A stretch of DNA of 64,000 bases. Source: DATBSK01 sp964501785. Its GTDB lineage: Bacteria > Actinomycetota > Acidimicrobiia > IMCC26256 > PALSA-555. The translations under genes were made by a program, and so were the position numbers. The notes under the pieces are model-generated. The model did not search any database. It was not told the origin of the DNA and saw only the letters and a program-made list of their open reading frames with translations. The stretch spans positions 62,001 to 126,000 of the forward strand of contig CAZCUD010000004.1 of the NCBI GenBank assembly GCA_964501785.1, written 5' to 3'. This document shows, one piece after another, positions 26,536-35,037 of this stretch; within the stretch, counting starts at the first letter, position 1, and every line of letters starts with the position of its first letter.

Positions 26536-28325
26536 GTCGCGCACTCGCTGTCGCCGACCACGGCCTCGTAGGGGCCGGTCTCGTCGAAGTCGACGAAGAA
26601 GTCGGGCCGCTCTTCGGGGGTCGGGAACTCGTCGAGCACCTTGAGCTCGGCGCCGACCTTCGCTGCACCACCGGACCGGTCGAGCCACGAGCCGAAGGTC
26701 TCGCCCGCGTCGCGCTCGGACGCGAAGCGCCGCACGACCTGGACGACAGCCTCGGACGTGCGCTTCGCCGGGAGCTTCGTCGCCTTCTGGCCGAACTCGA
26801 TCTCCATGTCGCCGACGCGCCCGCCGAGCAGCATCTGGTAGCCGGGCGCCGAGCGACCGTGGGCCCGGCGCTCGAACCCGAAGAACCCGATGTCTGAGAT
26901 GTGGTGCTGACCGCAGCTGTTGGTGCAGCCGGAGATGTTGATGCGCACTCCCGGCACCTCGGCGAGGCCGGCCTCCTCGAGCGCACGCCCGATGTCGGAG
27001 GCGAGGCCACGCGACTGCGTGACCGCGAGGTTGCAGGTGTCGGCACCGGGGCAGGCGACGACGTCGCGCACCAGCTCGGCCCCCGGGGTGGCCATCTCGA
27101 TCTCGACCAAGCGGGCGTGCAGGTCGCGCAGCTGGTCCTCGCGCAGGTCTCGGAGCACGAGGTTCTGGCGGTTCGTGACCCGCAGGTCGACGTCGAAGTC
27201 GCGTTGGATCGCGGCCATCGCGCGCAGCTGGTCGGAGGTGATGTCGCCGAGCCGCGAGTGCGCGTACGCGCTCACGGTCCCGTTGGCGCGGCCCCGCACG
27301 ACGTTGGCGCGCTCCCACGTGGTGAACGGGTCGAACGACAGGAAGTCGACCGGCACCGCGTCGGGCGCGCCGTCGGTCCGGGCCGTCCCCATGCCGGCCG
27401 GGGCGTCACCCCGCTCGTCGACGACGGCGGGCACGCCGGCCGGGTAGGTCGCGGACGCGATGAGGAAGCGGCGCTCCTTGAGGATCCGGGCCCGCAGCTC
27501 GTCCATGCCCATCGTGTCGACGAGCCACTTCAGGCGGGCCCGCAGCTTGTTGTCGCGGTTGCCGTGGTTGTTGAAGACCCTCAGGATCGCCTCGATGGTG
27601 GCGAGCAGGTCGGCTCGCGACGTGAACTCCTCGATCGCCTGCGCCGGATGCGGGTTGGCGCCCAGACCGCCCGCGACGAAGACCCGGAAGCCGGGCTCCA
27701 CCGTCCCGTCGGGGAGCGGGCGGCTCACCGCGATCACGCCGACGTCGTTGAACATCGCCTGGCCGCAGTCGGTCGCGCAGCCCGAGAAGTTGATCTTGAA
27801 CTTGCGGGGGAGCCGCTGCGCGAGCGGGTTGCGGAGGAACCACTCCTTCGTGGCCTCGGCCCACGCGCTGATGTCGAGCACCTCGTAGGGGCACGCGCCC
27901 GCGAGGTGGCAGCCCGCGACGTTGCGGACCGTGTCGCCGCACGCCTCGCGGCTCGTCAGACCCACCGCGGCGAGCAGCCGGAGCACCTCACCGGCCTGCT
28001 CCAGCTGCACGAAGTGCATCTGCACGTTCTGGCGGGTCGTGAAGTGGGCCCAGCCGCGCGAGTACGTCTCGGCGACGTGCGCCATCATCTCGAGCTGCTC
28101 GGGCTCGACTCGCCCGTACGGGATCTTGACGCGGACCATCTGGTTGTGGCCGCCCTGACGCTGGCCGTAGATGCCCTGGTTGAGGCGGAAGACGCGGAAC
28201 GCGTCGTCGTCGATCTCGCCGGCGAGGTAGCGCGCCACGCCGTCCTCGAAGCGGACGATCTCGGCTTCGATCTCGGGCTCGAGTGGGGCGAGCGTGCGGT
28301 TCGAGAGCTCGGGCGTGAGGGTCAT
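26532..28325 (-). CDS. ferredoxin-dependent sulfite/nitrite reductase (siroheme, [4Fe-4S])
   Basis: 597 residues. Six-electron reduction of sulfite to sulfide (or nitrite to ammonia); coupling to cysH favours sulfite. The enzyme is a tandem duplication. The C-terminal half has the catalytic quartet C-x5-C (425, 431) and C-x3-C (467, 471). Unusually, the N-terminal half also shows C-x5-C (139, 145) and C-x3-C (183, 187). The ATG at 28325 follows AAAGG. The 75 bases before it are preceded by a possible leader peptide. The start of the sulfur operon is here. Confidence 0.92.
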   Translation of the reverse strand: MTLTPELSNRTLAPLEPEIEAEIVRFEDGVARYLAGEIDDDAFRVFRLNQGIYGQRQGGHNQMVRVKIPYGRVEPEQLEMMAHVAETYSRGWAHFTTRQNVQMHFVQLEQAGEVLRLLAAVGLTSREACGDTVRNVAGCHLAGACPYEVLDISAWAEATKEWFLRNPLAQRLPRKFKINFSGCATDCGQAMFNDVGVIAVSRPLPDGTVEPGFRVFVAGGLGANPHPAQAIEEFTSRADLLATIEAILRVFNNHGNRDNKLRARLKWLVDTMGMDELRARILKERRFLIASATYPAGVPAVVDERGDAPAGMGTARTDGAPDAVPVDFLSFDPFTTWERANVVRGRANGTVSAYAHSRLGDITSDQLRAMAAIQRDFDVDLRVTNRQNLVLRDLREDQLRDLHARLVEIEMATPGAELVRDVVACPGADTCNLAVTQSRGLASDIGRALEEAGLAEVPGVRINISGCTNSCGQHHISDIGFFGFERRAHGRSAPGYQMLLGGRVGDMEIEFGQKATKLPAKRTSEAVVQVVRRFASERDAGETFGSWLDRSGGAAKVGAELKVLDEFPTPEERPDFFVDFDETGPYEAVVGDSECAT

Positions 28326-28399
28326 CGGGAGCCTTTGCGCGACAGGACGGCGGGCAGGAGAGGGTGCTCGGAGCGCCGGGGCGGGATCGGTGGTGCTGA

Positions 28400-28468
28400 T
28401 CAGGCGGCGGCGCGAGCGGGAGCGCGACGACAGTGCTCGTCGAGGCCCTCGTGGGGCGTGCGGCCCAT
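28400..28468 (-). CDS. possible cysteine-containing leader peptide of the sulfite reductase operon
   Basis: A 22-codon frame (ATG at 28468, TGA at 28400) begins MGRTPHEGLDEHC and has one Cys at position 13 followed by Arg/Ala. It ends 74 bases before the reductase ATG and is preceded by the purine run GGAACGGGGCG. Short Cys-containing upstream peptides are known to control sulfur genes in actinobacteria by translational attenuation. Only one Cys codon is present, so this could equally be a chance frame. Confidence 0.3.
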   Translation of the reverse strand: MGRTPHEGLDEHCRRAPARAAA

Positions 28469-28508
28469 GGCGATGCTGGGGGCGCCCCGTTCCCGGATCA
28501 CGAGGGGC

Positions 28509-28538
28509 AGCGTACGGGAACCGTGGCCGAAATGCCAG
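28509..28538 (-). promoter_or_regulatory. candidate promoter of the sulfur operon
   Basis: Read on the minus strand: CTGGCA (28533-28538), 18-base spacer, TACGCT (28509-28514). It would start transcription near 28502, before the leader peptide. Confidence 0.4.
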
Positions 28539-28605
28539 CGCGCGAGTCAGGTTTTTCGGACCGGCCCGGGCGGCGAATCGGCCGGGGATCGGCGAACGCC
28601 CCCGA

Positions 28606-28611
28606 TATGTT
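28606..28611 (+). promoter_or_regulatory. -10 box of a leaderless promoter (proS)
   Basis: TATGTT ends six bases before the proS ATG; same hexamer as at the first TetR gene. No -35 box is obvious. Confidence 0.5.
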
Positions 28612-28617
28612 GCCCCG

Positions 28618-30345
28618 ATGCGGATGTCGCGGCTGTTCCTGCGGACCCTGCGCGACGATCCGGCCGACGCGGAGGTCGACAGCCACCGCCTGCTGCTCCG
28701 GGCCGGCTGCATCCGCCGGCTGGCGAGCGGGATCTACGCCTGGCTCCCGATCGGGCAGCGCGTGCTGGCCAAGGTGGAGCAGATCGTCCGCGAGGAGATG
28801 GACGCCGCGGGGGCGCAGGAGGTCACGCTCCCGATCGCTCAGCCGCTCGAGCTGTGGCAGCAGTCGGGACGCGACGAGCTCTACGGCCCCCTGATGTTCC
28901 GCCTCGAGGACCGCAAGGAGGCCGGCTTCTGCCTGTCGCCGACCGCGGAGGAGGCCGTGACGTCGATCGTCGCCGGGGAGTACTCGAGCTATCGCGACCT
29001 GCCCGTGAACCTGTACCAGATCAACTGGAAGTACCGCGACGAGCTGCGCCCGCGCTTCGGGCTGCTGCGCTCGCGCGAGTTCCTCATGAAGGACGCGTAC
29101 TCGTTCCACGTCGACTTCGACGACCTCCGCGCGACGTACCAGGCGATGTACGACGCGTACGGGAGGGTGTTCGAGCGTTGCGGCCTGGCGTTCCGGCCGG
29201 TCGAGGCGCAGGCCGGCGAGATCGGCGGCGACGTCAACCACGAGTTCATGGCGGTCGCGGCGGTGGGCGAGGACGACTTCGTCTGGTGCACGAGCTGCGA
29301 CTACGCCGCGAACGTCGAGGCGGCCCGCAGGCGCTCGGAGCGCACGGAGACGACGCTCGACGTCGCGTCCCGCGAGGTCGTGCACACGCCCGACATGCCG
29401 GGGATCACCGCGGTGGCGGCGCACCTGGGTGTGGAGGAGGGTCGCCTGCTGAAGAGCATCGCCTTCGACCTCGACGGTCGGCCAGCCGTCGCCCTCGTCC
29501 CGGGCGACCGCGAGGTCAACCCGGTCGCGCTCTCGCAGGCCGTCGCGCCGAGGTCGGCGCGGCTCTACGAGGACGCCGACTTCGACGCGCATCCCGAGGT
29601 CGTGCGCGGCTACCTCGGTCCCGACGCACCCGGCCTCGCGCTCGTCATCGCCGACCCTCTCGTCGGCGCCGCGCACGAGTGGGTCGCCGGCGCGAACGAG
29701 CGCGATCACCACGCGGTGAACATGGTGCTGGGGCGCGACTTCGAGGTCGGCGAGTGGGCCGACCTGGTCACGGTCGTCTCCGGTGACCCGTGTCCCCGCT
29801 GCGGGTCGCCGCTCTCGGTCGATCGGGGCATCGAGGTCGGGCACGTCTTCCAGCTCGGCACGAAGTACGCCGAAGCGCTCGGTGCGCTCTACACCGATGA
29901 AGGAGGGGCCCAGCACCCGATGGTGATGGGCTGCTATGGCATCGGCGTCTCGCGCATCGTGAGCGCGGTCGTCGAGGAGCACCACGACGACGACGGGATC
30001 GCGTGGCCGGCCGCGCTGGCGCCCTTCGACGCGCACCTCGTGGTGCTTCCCGGGAAGGGTGACGCGGCAGCCGACGTCCACGCCGCAGCCGACGAGGTCT
30101 ACGCGGCGCTGACCGCCGCGGGCGTCTCGGTGCTCTACGACGACCGCGACGCGTCGCCCGGCGTCAAGTTCGCCGACGCCGACCTCCTCGGCATGCCCGT
30201 GCGGCTCACGCTCGGGGCCAAGGGCCACCAGCGCGGCGTGCTGGAGCGCCGGTGGCGGGCGTCGGGCGAGCAGGACGAGCTCTCGCTCGCCGACGACGTG
30301 CTCGGCGCGTCGCCCGGCGAGCTCCGTTCGCTGATCCTGGCCTGA
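28618..30345 (+). CDS. proS: prolyl-tRNA synthetase (bacterial type)
   Basis: 575 residues. Charges tRNA-Pro. Class II catalytic core: motif 1 around LASGIYAWLPIG, motif 2 as YQINWKYRDELRPRFGLLRSREF, motif 3 as MVMGCYGIGVSRI. An inserted editing domain (about 225-400, GITAVAAHLGVEEGRLLKS) lies between motifs 2 and 3, as in the long bacterial form. The C-terminal anticodon-binding domain is complete. It looks like the ordinary housekeeping enzyme. Start chosen from the -10 box six bases upstream and the family N-terminus MRMSRLFLRTL. Confidence 0.96.
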   Translation: MRMSRLFLRTLRDDPADAEVDSHRLLLRAGCIRRLASGIYAWLPIGQRVLAKVEQIVREEMDAAGAQEVTLPIAQPLELWQQSGRDELYGPLMFRLEDRKEAGFCLSPTAEEAVTSIVAGEYSSYRDLPVNLYQINWKYRDELRPRFGLLRSREFLMKDAYSFHVDFDDLRATYQAMYDAYGRVFERCGLAFRPVEAQAGEIGGDVNHEFMAVAAVGEDDFVWCTSCDYAANVEAARRRSERTETTLDVASREVVHTPDMPGITAVAAHLGVEEGRLLKSIAFDLDGRPAVALVPGDREVNPVALSQAVAPRSARLYEDADFDAHPEVVRGYLGPDAPGLALVIADPLVGAAHEWVAGANERDHHAVNMVLGRDFEVGEWADLVTVVSGDPCPRCGSPLSVDRGIEVGHVFQLGTKYAEALGALYTDEGGAQHPMVMGCYGIGVSRIVSAVVEEHHDDDGIAWPAALAPFDAHLVVLPGKGDAAADVHAAADEVYAALTAAGVSVLYDDRDASPGVKFADADLLGMPVRLTLGAKGHQRGVLERRWRASGEQDELSLADDVLGASPGELRSLILA

Positions 30346-30373
30346 AGCTCGGGGCTGGCGCTCGGGTCGACTC

Positions 30374-31153
30374 TCAGGTGCCGAGCGTCGACAGGAAGGC
30401 CGCGAACGCGAAGCCGGCAGCCGCCGCGAGCCCCGCATGGCGACCGGCGCCACGCACCGCGAGCGGCACCATCTCGTTGACCGTCACCACGATCATCGCG
30501 CCCGCCGCGATCGACTGGATGATGGCGATCAGATCGGCCTCGCTTGGCTTCAGCAGCCCGTAGCCGATCGCGCCGGCGATCGCACCGATCACGACGATCG
30601 CCGCGAACCGTCCCACCACCTTGGCGAGCGAGCGTCCACCCGCGAACATCGCCGCGGCGACGCCGATCGCCTCGGGGAGGTTCGAGAGGAACACCGCGCC
30701 GACGAGGGCGATCGAGACGGTGCTGCCACCGAGCAGCGTCAGACCGATCGCGATCGACTCGGGGATCCCGTCGAGCACCATGCCCACGGTCAGGTTGCGC
30801 GCGGCCCGCTCGTCGGCTCCCGCCGGCTCGGCCTCGAGGCCGGCTGCGTCCTCTGCCTCCTCGACGGGCTCCTCGGGGTCCTCCCGCTCGGCGCGCTTGT
30901 TGAGCCACTCGGTGAGCACGTAGTAGCCGACGGCACCGACGACGAGGCCGAGTGCCACCGGACGCTCCCCGGCCTCGACGTACGCAGGCACGACGAGGTC
31001 CGTCGTGACCGCACTGATCAGCGTCCCGGCGCCGGCGGCCATGACGAGGCCCAGGTACCGCGGCTCGGTGAGCTTCGGGAAGCGCGCGACCAGCAGCGCG
31101 CCGACGATCAGGGCGGATTGCCCGAGCCCGGCCCAGAGGCCCGCTTCCAGCAC
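30374..31153 (-). CDS. ZIP-family metal transporter
   Basis: 259 residues with about eight membrane helices. ZIP proteins import divalent metals such as zinc or iron. Helix 4 has the variant motif NLTVGMVLDGIPESIAIGL and helix 5 has FLSNLPEAIG; both carry the polar residues of the metal site, although the usual histidine of helix 4 is replaced by Asp. A charged loop (30800-30900) lies in the middle. The GTG at 31153 is uncertain because no ribosome site is seen. Confidence 0.8.
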   Translation of the reverse strand: MLEAGLWAGLGQSALIVGALLVARFPKLTEPRYLGLVMAAGAGTLISAVTTDLVVPAYVEAGERPVALGLVVGAVGYYVLTEWLNKRAEREDPEEPVEEAEDAAGLEAEPAGADERAARNLTVGMVLDGIPESIAIGLTLLGGSTVSIALVGAVFLSNLPEAIGVAAAMFAGGRSLAKVVGRFAAIVVIGAIAGAIGYGLLKPSEADLIAIIQSIAAGAMIVVTVNEMVPLAVRGAGRHAGLAAAAGFAFAAFLSTLGT

Positions 31154-31174
31154 GAGGGGGATGGTTGCACGTCG

Positions 31175-31180
31175 TACCTT
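31175..31180 (+). promoter_or_regulatory. -10 box of a leaderless promoter (DNA ligase)
   Basis: TACCTT ends six bases before the GTG at 31187. The promoter of the divergent ZIP gene must overlap it, since only 33 bases separate the two starts. Confidence 0.5.
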
Positions 31181-31186
31181 GGGCGT

Positions 31187-32251
31187 GTGGTGCTTCCCGT
31201 CGCCCCGCCCGTGTCGCCGATGCTCGCGAAGCTGGCCCGCGAGCTCCCGGTCGGCGACGGGTGGTGCTACGAGCCCAAGTGGGACGGGTTCCGATGCATC
31301 GTGTTCCGCGACGGCGACGACGTGGAGCTGGGCAGTCGCAACGAGAAGCCACTGACGCGCTACTTCCCGGAGATCCTCGAGCCCTTGCGCCAGGCCCTGC
31401 CCGAGCAGGCCGTGGTCGACGGAGAGCTCGTGATCGCGACCGACCACGGTCTCGACTTCGATCTCCTGTCCAACCGCATCCACCCGGCCGAGAGCCGCAT
31501 CAACATGCTCGCCGAGCAGACGCCCGTCTCCTTCGTCGCGTTCGACCTGCTCGCCGAAGGAGGCGACGACCTGCGCGAGGCGCCGTTCGGCGAACGGCGG
31601 GCGCGACTCGAACGAGCCGTCACCGAGGGGCCGTCGGTGCACGTGACACCGCTCACCACCGATCCGGAAGTCGCCCGCGACTGGTTCTCGCGCTTCGAAG
31701 GCGCGGGGCTCGACGGGGTCGTCGCCAAGCCGGCCGACAGCCCCTATCAAGAGGGCAAGCGGGTGATGCAGAAGGTGAAGCACCTGCGCACGTGCGACTG
31801 CGTCGTCGCCGGCTACCGCACGCACAAGGACGGCAAGGGCGTCGGGTCGCTGCTCCTTGGCCTGTACGACGCGTCGGGTGACCTGCACCACGTCGGCGTC
31901 GCCAGCAGCTTCGCGGCGCCGATGCGCGCCCAGCTCGCCGAAGAGGTCGCGTCGCTCGAGGCGAACGCGACCGACGGCCACCCTTGGAGGGAGTGGGCGG
32001 AGGCCCAGGCGCACGAGGCGACCCGCATGCCCGGAGCGGGCAACCGCTGGAACGCGAAGAAGGACATGTCGTGGACGCCGCTGCGCATCGAGCGCGTCGC
32101 CGAGGTCGCGTTCGAGCACCTCCAGGGTGATCGCTTCCGCCACACCGCGCGCTTCCAGCGCTGGCGCCCCGATCGCGAGCCCGCGTCGTGCACCTACGAG
32201 CAGCTCGAGGCGCCGGTGCCGATCGAGCTGCACCAGGTCTTCGGGAGCTGA
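31187..32251 (+). CDS. ATP-dependent DNA ligase (LigC-like)
   Basis: 354 residues. Seals nicked DNA with ATP. The adenylation motif EPKWDGFR places the catalytic lysine at residue 31; further nucleotidyltransferase motifs are VVDGELV, DGVVAKP and VMQKVKH, and an OB-fold domain follows. The small size without extra domains matches mycobacterial LigC, an accessory repair ligase; the replicative NAD ligase is not in this window. The GTG follows a -10 box directly. DUF4395 starts five bases after its stop. Confidence 0.9.
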   Translation: MVLPVAPPVSPMLAKLARELPVGDGWCYEPKWDGFRCIVFRDGDDVELGSRNEKPLTRYFPEILEPLRQALPEQAVVDGELVIATDHGLDFDLLSNRIHPAESRINMLAEQTPVSFVAFDLLAEGGDDLREAPFGERRARLERAVTEGPSVHVTPLTTDPEVARDWFSRFEGAGLDGVVAKPADSPYQEGKRVMQKVKHLRTCDCVVAGYRTHKDGKGVGSLLLGLYDASGDLHHVGVASSFAAPMRAQLAEEVASLEANATDGHPWREWAEAQAHEATRMPGAGNRWNAKKDMSWTPLRIERVAEVAFEHLQGDRFRHTARFQRWRPDREPASCTYEQLEAPVPIELHQVFGS

Positions 32252-32256
32252 GCGGC

Positions 32257-32766
32257 GTGACGCTCGCCCGGCTCCTCGCGTTCCCGAACCCGGTGAACGA
32301 GGTCTCGGCCCGCCTGGTCGCGGCCGGGGTGGTGCTGCTCGGGCTCGCCACGATCGGGGCCGGCGTCCTGGCCGACTTCCCCTGGCTCTTGCTCCCGCTC
32401 GCCTACGGCTTCGTCGCCCGGGTGCTCACCGGGCCGACGCTGAGCCCGCTCGGCCAGCTCGTGACGAGGGTGGTGACCCCGGCGCTGGGGGTCGAGCCCA
32501 AGTACGTCGCCGGGCCTCCGAAGCGGTTCGCCCAGGGGATCGGGGCGACGCTGTCGGTGGCTGCGCTGGTCGCTTGGGCCGCGTTCGGCGCCACCACCGT
32601 CGCCTACGTGCTGGTGGCGATGATCGTGGTCGCGGCGACGCTCGAGTCGGTGTTCGCCTTCTGCCTCGGCTGCACGATCTTCGCCGGCCTCATGCGGGTC
32701 GGGCTGATCCCCGACGAGGTCTGCGAGCGCTGCAACGACCTCTCTTTTGGGGCTGCTGCTCGCTGA
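32257..32766 (+). CDS. DUF4395 membrane protein
   Basis: 169 residues with about four membrane helices. Recognised by FPNPVNEVSARLVAAGV near the start and GPPKRFAQ. The C-terminal cysteine signature FCLGC...VCERCN lies at the membrane surface. Family members often occur near thioredoxin-type genes and may act in redox or sulfur chemistry; the role is not established. It directly follows the ligase gene. Confidence 0.8.
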   Translation: MTLARLLAFPNPVNEVSARLVAAGVVLLGLATIGAGVLADFPWLLLPLAYGFVARVLTGPTLSPLGQLVTRVVTPALGVEPKYVAGPPKRFAQGIGATLSVAALVAWAAFGATTVAYVLVAMIVVAATLESVFAFCLGCTIFAGLMRVGLIPDEVCERCNDLSFGAAAR

Positions 32767-32778
32767 GGGCTCGTCTGG

Positions 32779-32784
32779 TACCAT
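32779..32784 (+). promoter_or_regulatory. -10 box of the rimP-nusA-infB operon
   Basis: TACCAT lies 12 bases after the DUF4395 stop and about 130 bases before rimP. Transcripts from it would pass a GCGGCC/GGCCGC hairpin (32808-32822) and then the intrinsic terminator. Confidence 0.5.
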
Positions 32785-32826
32785 TCGTCCCGTTCGATCG
32801 TTGGTGCGCGGCCCTGGGCCGCCGGC

Positions 32827-32854
32827 GACGTGGGCTTCGTGCCCACGTCTTTTT
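32827..32854 (+). terminator. intrinsic terminator inside the rimP-nusA leader (attenuator candidate)
   Basis: GACGTGGGC (32827-32835) and GCCCACGTC (32841-32849) form a perfect nine-base stem with a five-base loop, followed by TTTTT. It is one of very few T-tailed terminators in the window and lies between the promoter and rimP. NusA is itself a termination factor, so feedback attenuation is plausible. It could alternatively end transcripts from the upstream ligase unit. Confidence 0.8.
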
Positions 32855-32917
32855 CTTGCGGCGAGGCGGTCGCGAGCAGACAGAGACGGCGAAGTGCGAG
32901 GACGAGGAGGTGGACCG

Positions 32918-33454
32918 ATGAGTGACGACGGCGCGCCCGACGCCCTCGCACGCGTGGTCGAACCCGTGCTCGCGTCGCTCGGCCTCGACCTCTACGACCT
33001 CGAGCTCGCCGGCGCGGCCGGCCGGGCCCGGACGCTGCGGGTGCTCGTCGACCGGGCCGACGGCGCCGGGGTCGACCTCGACTCCATCACGAAGGCCACC
33101 GAGGCGCTCTCGCCGGCGCTCGACGCGGATGCCGCCGCCGACCGGATCCTGCGGGGCGCCTACACGCTCGAGGTGTCGAGCCCGGGTCTCGAGCGCCCGC
33201 TGCGCACGCCGCGCCACTGGCAGCGCGTGCTCGGTGAGCGGGTCTCGGTGAAGGTGCGGATCGACGGCGCGGCCGAGCGGTTCCAGGGCGTGGTGGTCGC
33301 GGCCGACGACACGTCGGCGACCATCGACGTCGACGGTGCGCAGCGGCGAGTCGAGCTCGGCGACGTCACGCAGGCACGCACGGTCTTCGAGTGGGGGCCG
33401 CAGGAGAAGCCGGGCCGATCCCGGGCAGCCCGACGCAAGCAGAAGGTGTCCTGA
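32918..33454 (+). CDS. rimP: ribosome maturation factor RimP
   Basis: 178 residues. Needed for 30S subunit maturation. Typical features: VEPVLASLGLDLYDLEL at the start, LRVLVDRADGAGVDLD, the SSPGLERPLRTPRHW signature and a C-terminal Sm-like domain. GAGGAGG precedes the ATG. nusA begins one base after its stop codon, the conserved order. Confidence 0.96.
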   Translation: MSDDGAPDALARVVEPVLASLGLDLYDLELAGAAGRARTLRVLVDRADGAGVDLDSITKATEALSPALDADAAADRILRGAYTLEVSSPGLERPLRTPRHWQRVLGERVSVKVRIDGAAERFQGVVVAADDTSATIDVDGAQRRVELGDVTQARTVFEWGPQEKPGRSRAARRKQKVS

Positions 33455-33455
33455 C

Positions 33456-34766
33456 ATGAACTCGGAGATGATGGAGGCGCTCGAGAACATCGAGCGCGAG
33501 AAGGGCATCTCGGTCGAGATCATGCTCGAGGCGCTGGCGAACGCGCTCGTGACCGCCTACAAGCGGATGCCGAACGCGGCCGAGGAGGCGCTGGTCGAGA
33601 TCGACGTCGAGACCGGCGACATCCGCGTCATCGCGCAAGAGCTCGACGAGGAGGGTGACGTCGTCCGCGAGTGGGACGACACGCCCGACGACTTCGGGCG
33701 CATCGCCGCGCAGACCGCGAAGCAGGTGATCCTCCAGCGCATCCGCGACGTCGAGCGCGAGAGCAAGTACGAGGAGTACGCCGGCAAGGAAGGCGAGATC
33801 GTCACCGGGATCATCCAGCAGACCGACCAGCGCTACACGCTGCTCGACCTCGGTCGGGTGGAGGCGCTGCTCCCGCAGGCCGAGCAGGTGCAGAACGAGC
33901 GCTACGAGCACGGCAGCCGGCTGAAGGCCTACATCGTCGAGGTCCGCAAGACCGCCAAGGGTCCCCAGATCGTCGTGTCCCGCACGCACCCCGGGCTCGT
34001 GAAGCGGCTGTTCGAGCTCGAGGTGCCCGAGATCGTCGACGGCGTCGTCGAGATCAAGGCGATCGCCCGGGAGCCCGGGCACCGCACGAAGATCGCGGTC
34101 GCCTCCCACGACGGCAACGTCGACCCGGTCGGCGCGTGCGTCGGCGCCCGCGGGTCGCGCGTGCGCATGGTCGTCAACGAGCTGCGCGGCGAGAAGGTCG
34201 ACATCGTCCCCTACAACGACGACGCGGCCGAGTTCGTGCAGAAGGCGTTGGCGCCGGCGCGCGTCCGCGAGGTCCGCATCCACGAGGACACCGGCACCGC
34301 CGAGGTGATCGTCCCCGACTTCCAGCTCTCCCTCGCCATCGGCAAGGAGGGGCAGAACGCGCGCCTCGCGGCGCGGCTCTCGGGCTGGCGCGTCGACATC
34401 AAGAGCGAGACCCAGCTCCAGGAAGAAGAGACCGGCGAGGTCGACTACGCCGAGGGCGAGTGGGTCCAGAACGAGTCGGGCGAGCTCGTCTTCCAGCCCG
34501 CGGGCGGCGGCGAGACGATCTCGGCGGCCGAGGCCGGCTACGCCGCGACCGCCGGCTCCGCAGGTGAGGGCGCCGGCGGTGACGGGAAGAGCGCCGACGA
34601 GGCAACGCCTGCCGCGGCCGAGCCTGCCGCCCTCGACGCGGAGGAGCCGGCCCCGGAGGCACCGGAGGCCGCTGCGGCGCCATCAGACGTGCCGGCCGGC
34701 GACGCGGACGACGCGAGCGGCGAGGCCGTACCGGAGCCCGACAAGGCGACGGCGGGGGATGCATGA
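33456..34766 (+). CDS. nusA: transcription termination/antitermination factor NusA
   Basis: 436 residues. Binds RNA polymerase and nascent RNA to modulate pausing and termination. N-terminal domain (1-110), S1 domain (EGEIVTGIIQQTD), then two KH domains with VGARGSRVRMVVNELRGE and LAIGKEGQNARLAARL. The last 90 or so residues are an acidic Ala/Glu/Pro-rich tail in place of the acidic repeats of E. coli. It overlaps the start of ylxR by eight bases. Confidence 0.96.
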   Translation: MNSEMMEALENIEREKGISVEIMLEALANALVTAYKRMPNAAEEALVEIDVETGDIRVIAQELDEEGDVVREWDDTPDDFGRIAAQTAKQVILQRIRDVERESKYEEYAGKEGEIVTGIIQQTDQRYTLLDLGRVEALLPQAEQVQNERYEHGSRLKAYIVEVRKTAKGPQIVVSRTHPGLVKRLFELEVPEIVDGVVEIKAIAREPGHRTKIAVASHDGNVDPVGACVGARGSRVRMVVNELRGEKVDIVPYNDDAAEFVQKALAPARVREVRIHEDTGTAEVIVPDFQLSLAIGKEGQNARLAARLSGWRVDIKSETQLQEEETGEVDYAEGEWVQNESGELVFQPAGGGETISAAEAGYAATAGSAGEGAGGDGKSADEATPAAAEPAALDAEEPAPEAPEAAAAPSDVPAGDADDASGEAVPEPDKATAGDA

Positions 34767-35037
34767 CGATGCGATCGGCCCCGTGCGCACCTGCGTCGGC
34801 TGTCGACGGCGCGCCCCGGCGAGCGAGCTCGTCCGGGTCCGCTGCACCGACGACGGGAACCTCGCGGTCGGCCCCGGCGACGGTCGCGGCGCCTGGCTGT
34901 GTCGTCCGCCCGACGGGGTCGCATGCCTCGACGACGCGACGAAGCGCGGTGCCCTCGGCAGGGCGCTGCGCGCGCCGATCTCGGGCGCGGAGGTCGCGGC
35001 CTTGCGCGCGAGACTGGAAGGCCGCTCCGACGCATGA
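34759..35037 (+). CDS. ylxR: YlxR family protein (RNase P modulator-like)
   Basis: 92 residues. Small nucleic-acid-binding protein always found between nusA and infB; in Bacillus it binds and modulates RNase P (RnpM). The hallmark RTCVGCRRR is followed by GRGAWLC. The ATG at 34759 overlaps the nusA stop by eight bases. Confidence 0.92.
   Translation: MHDDAIGPVRTCVGCRRRAPASELVRVRCTDDGNLAVGPGDGRGAWLCRPPDGVACLDDATKRGALGRALRAPISGAEVAALRARLEGRSDA

Noticed and set aside
28618..30345. ProS as the specialised partner of the UGG tRNA
   Set aside because: It shows all domains of the standard bacterial synthetase including the editing insert; nothing marks it as a divergent mistranslation enzyme, and the tRNA body is leucine-like.
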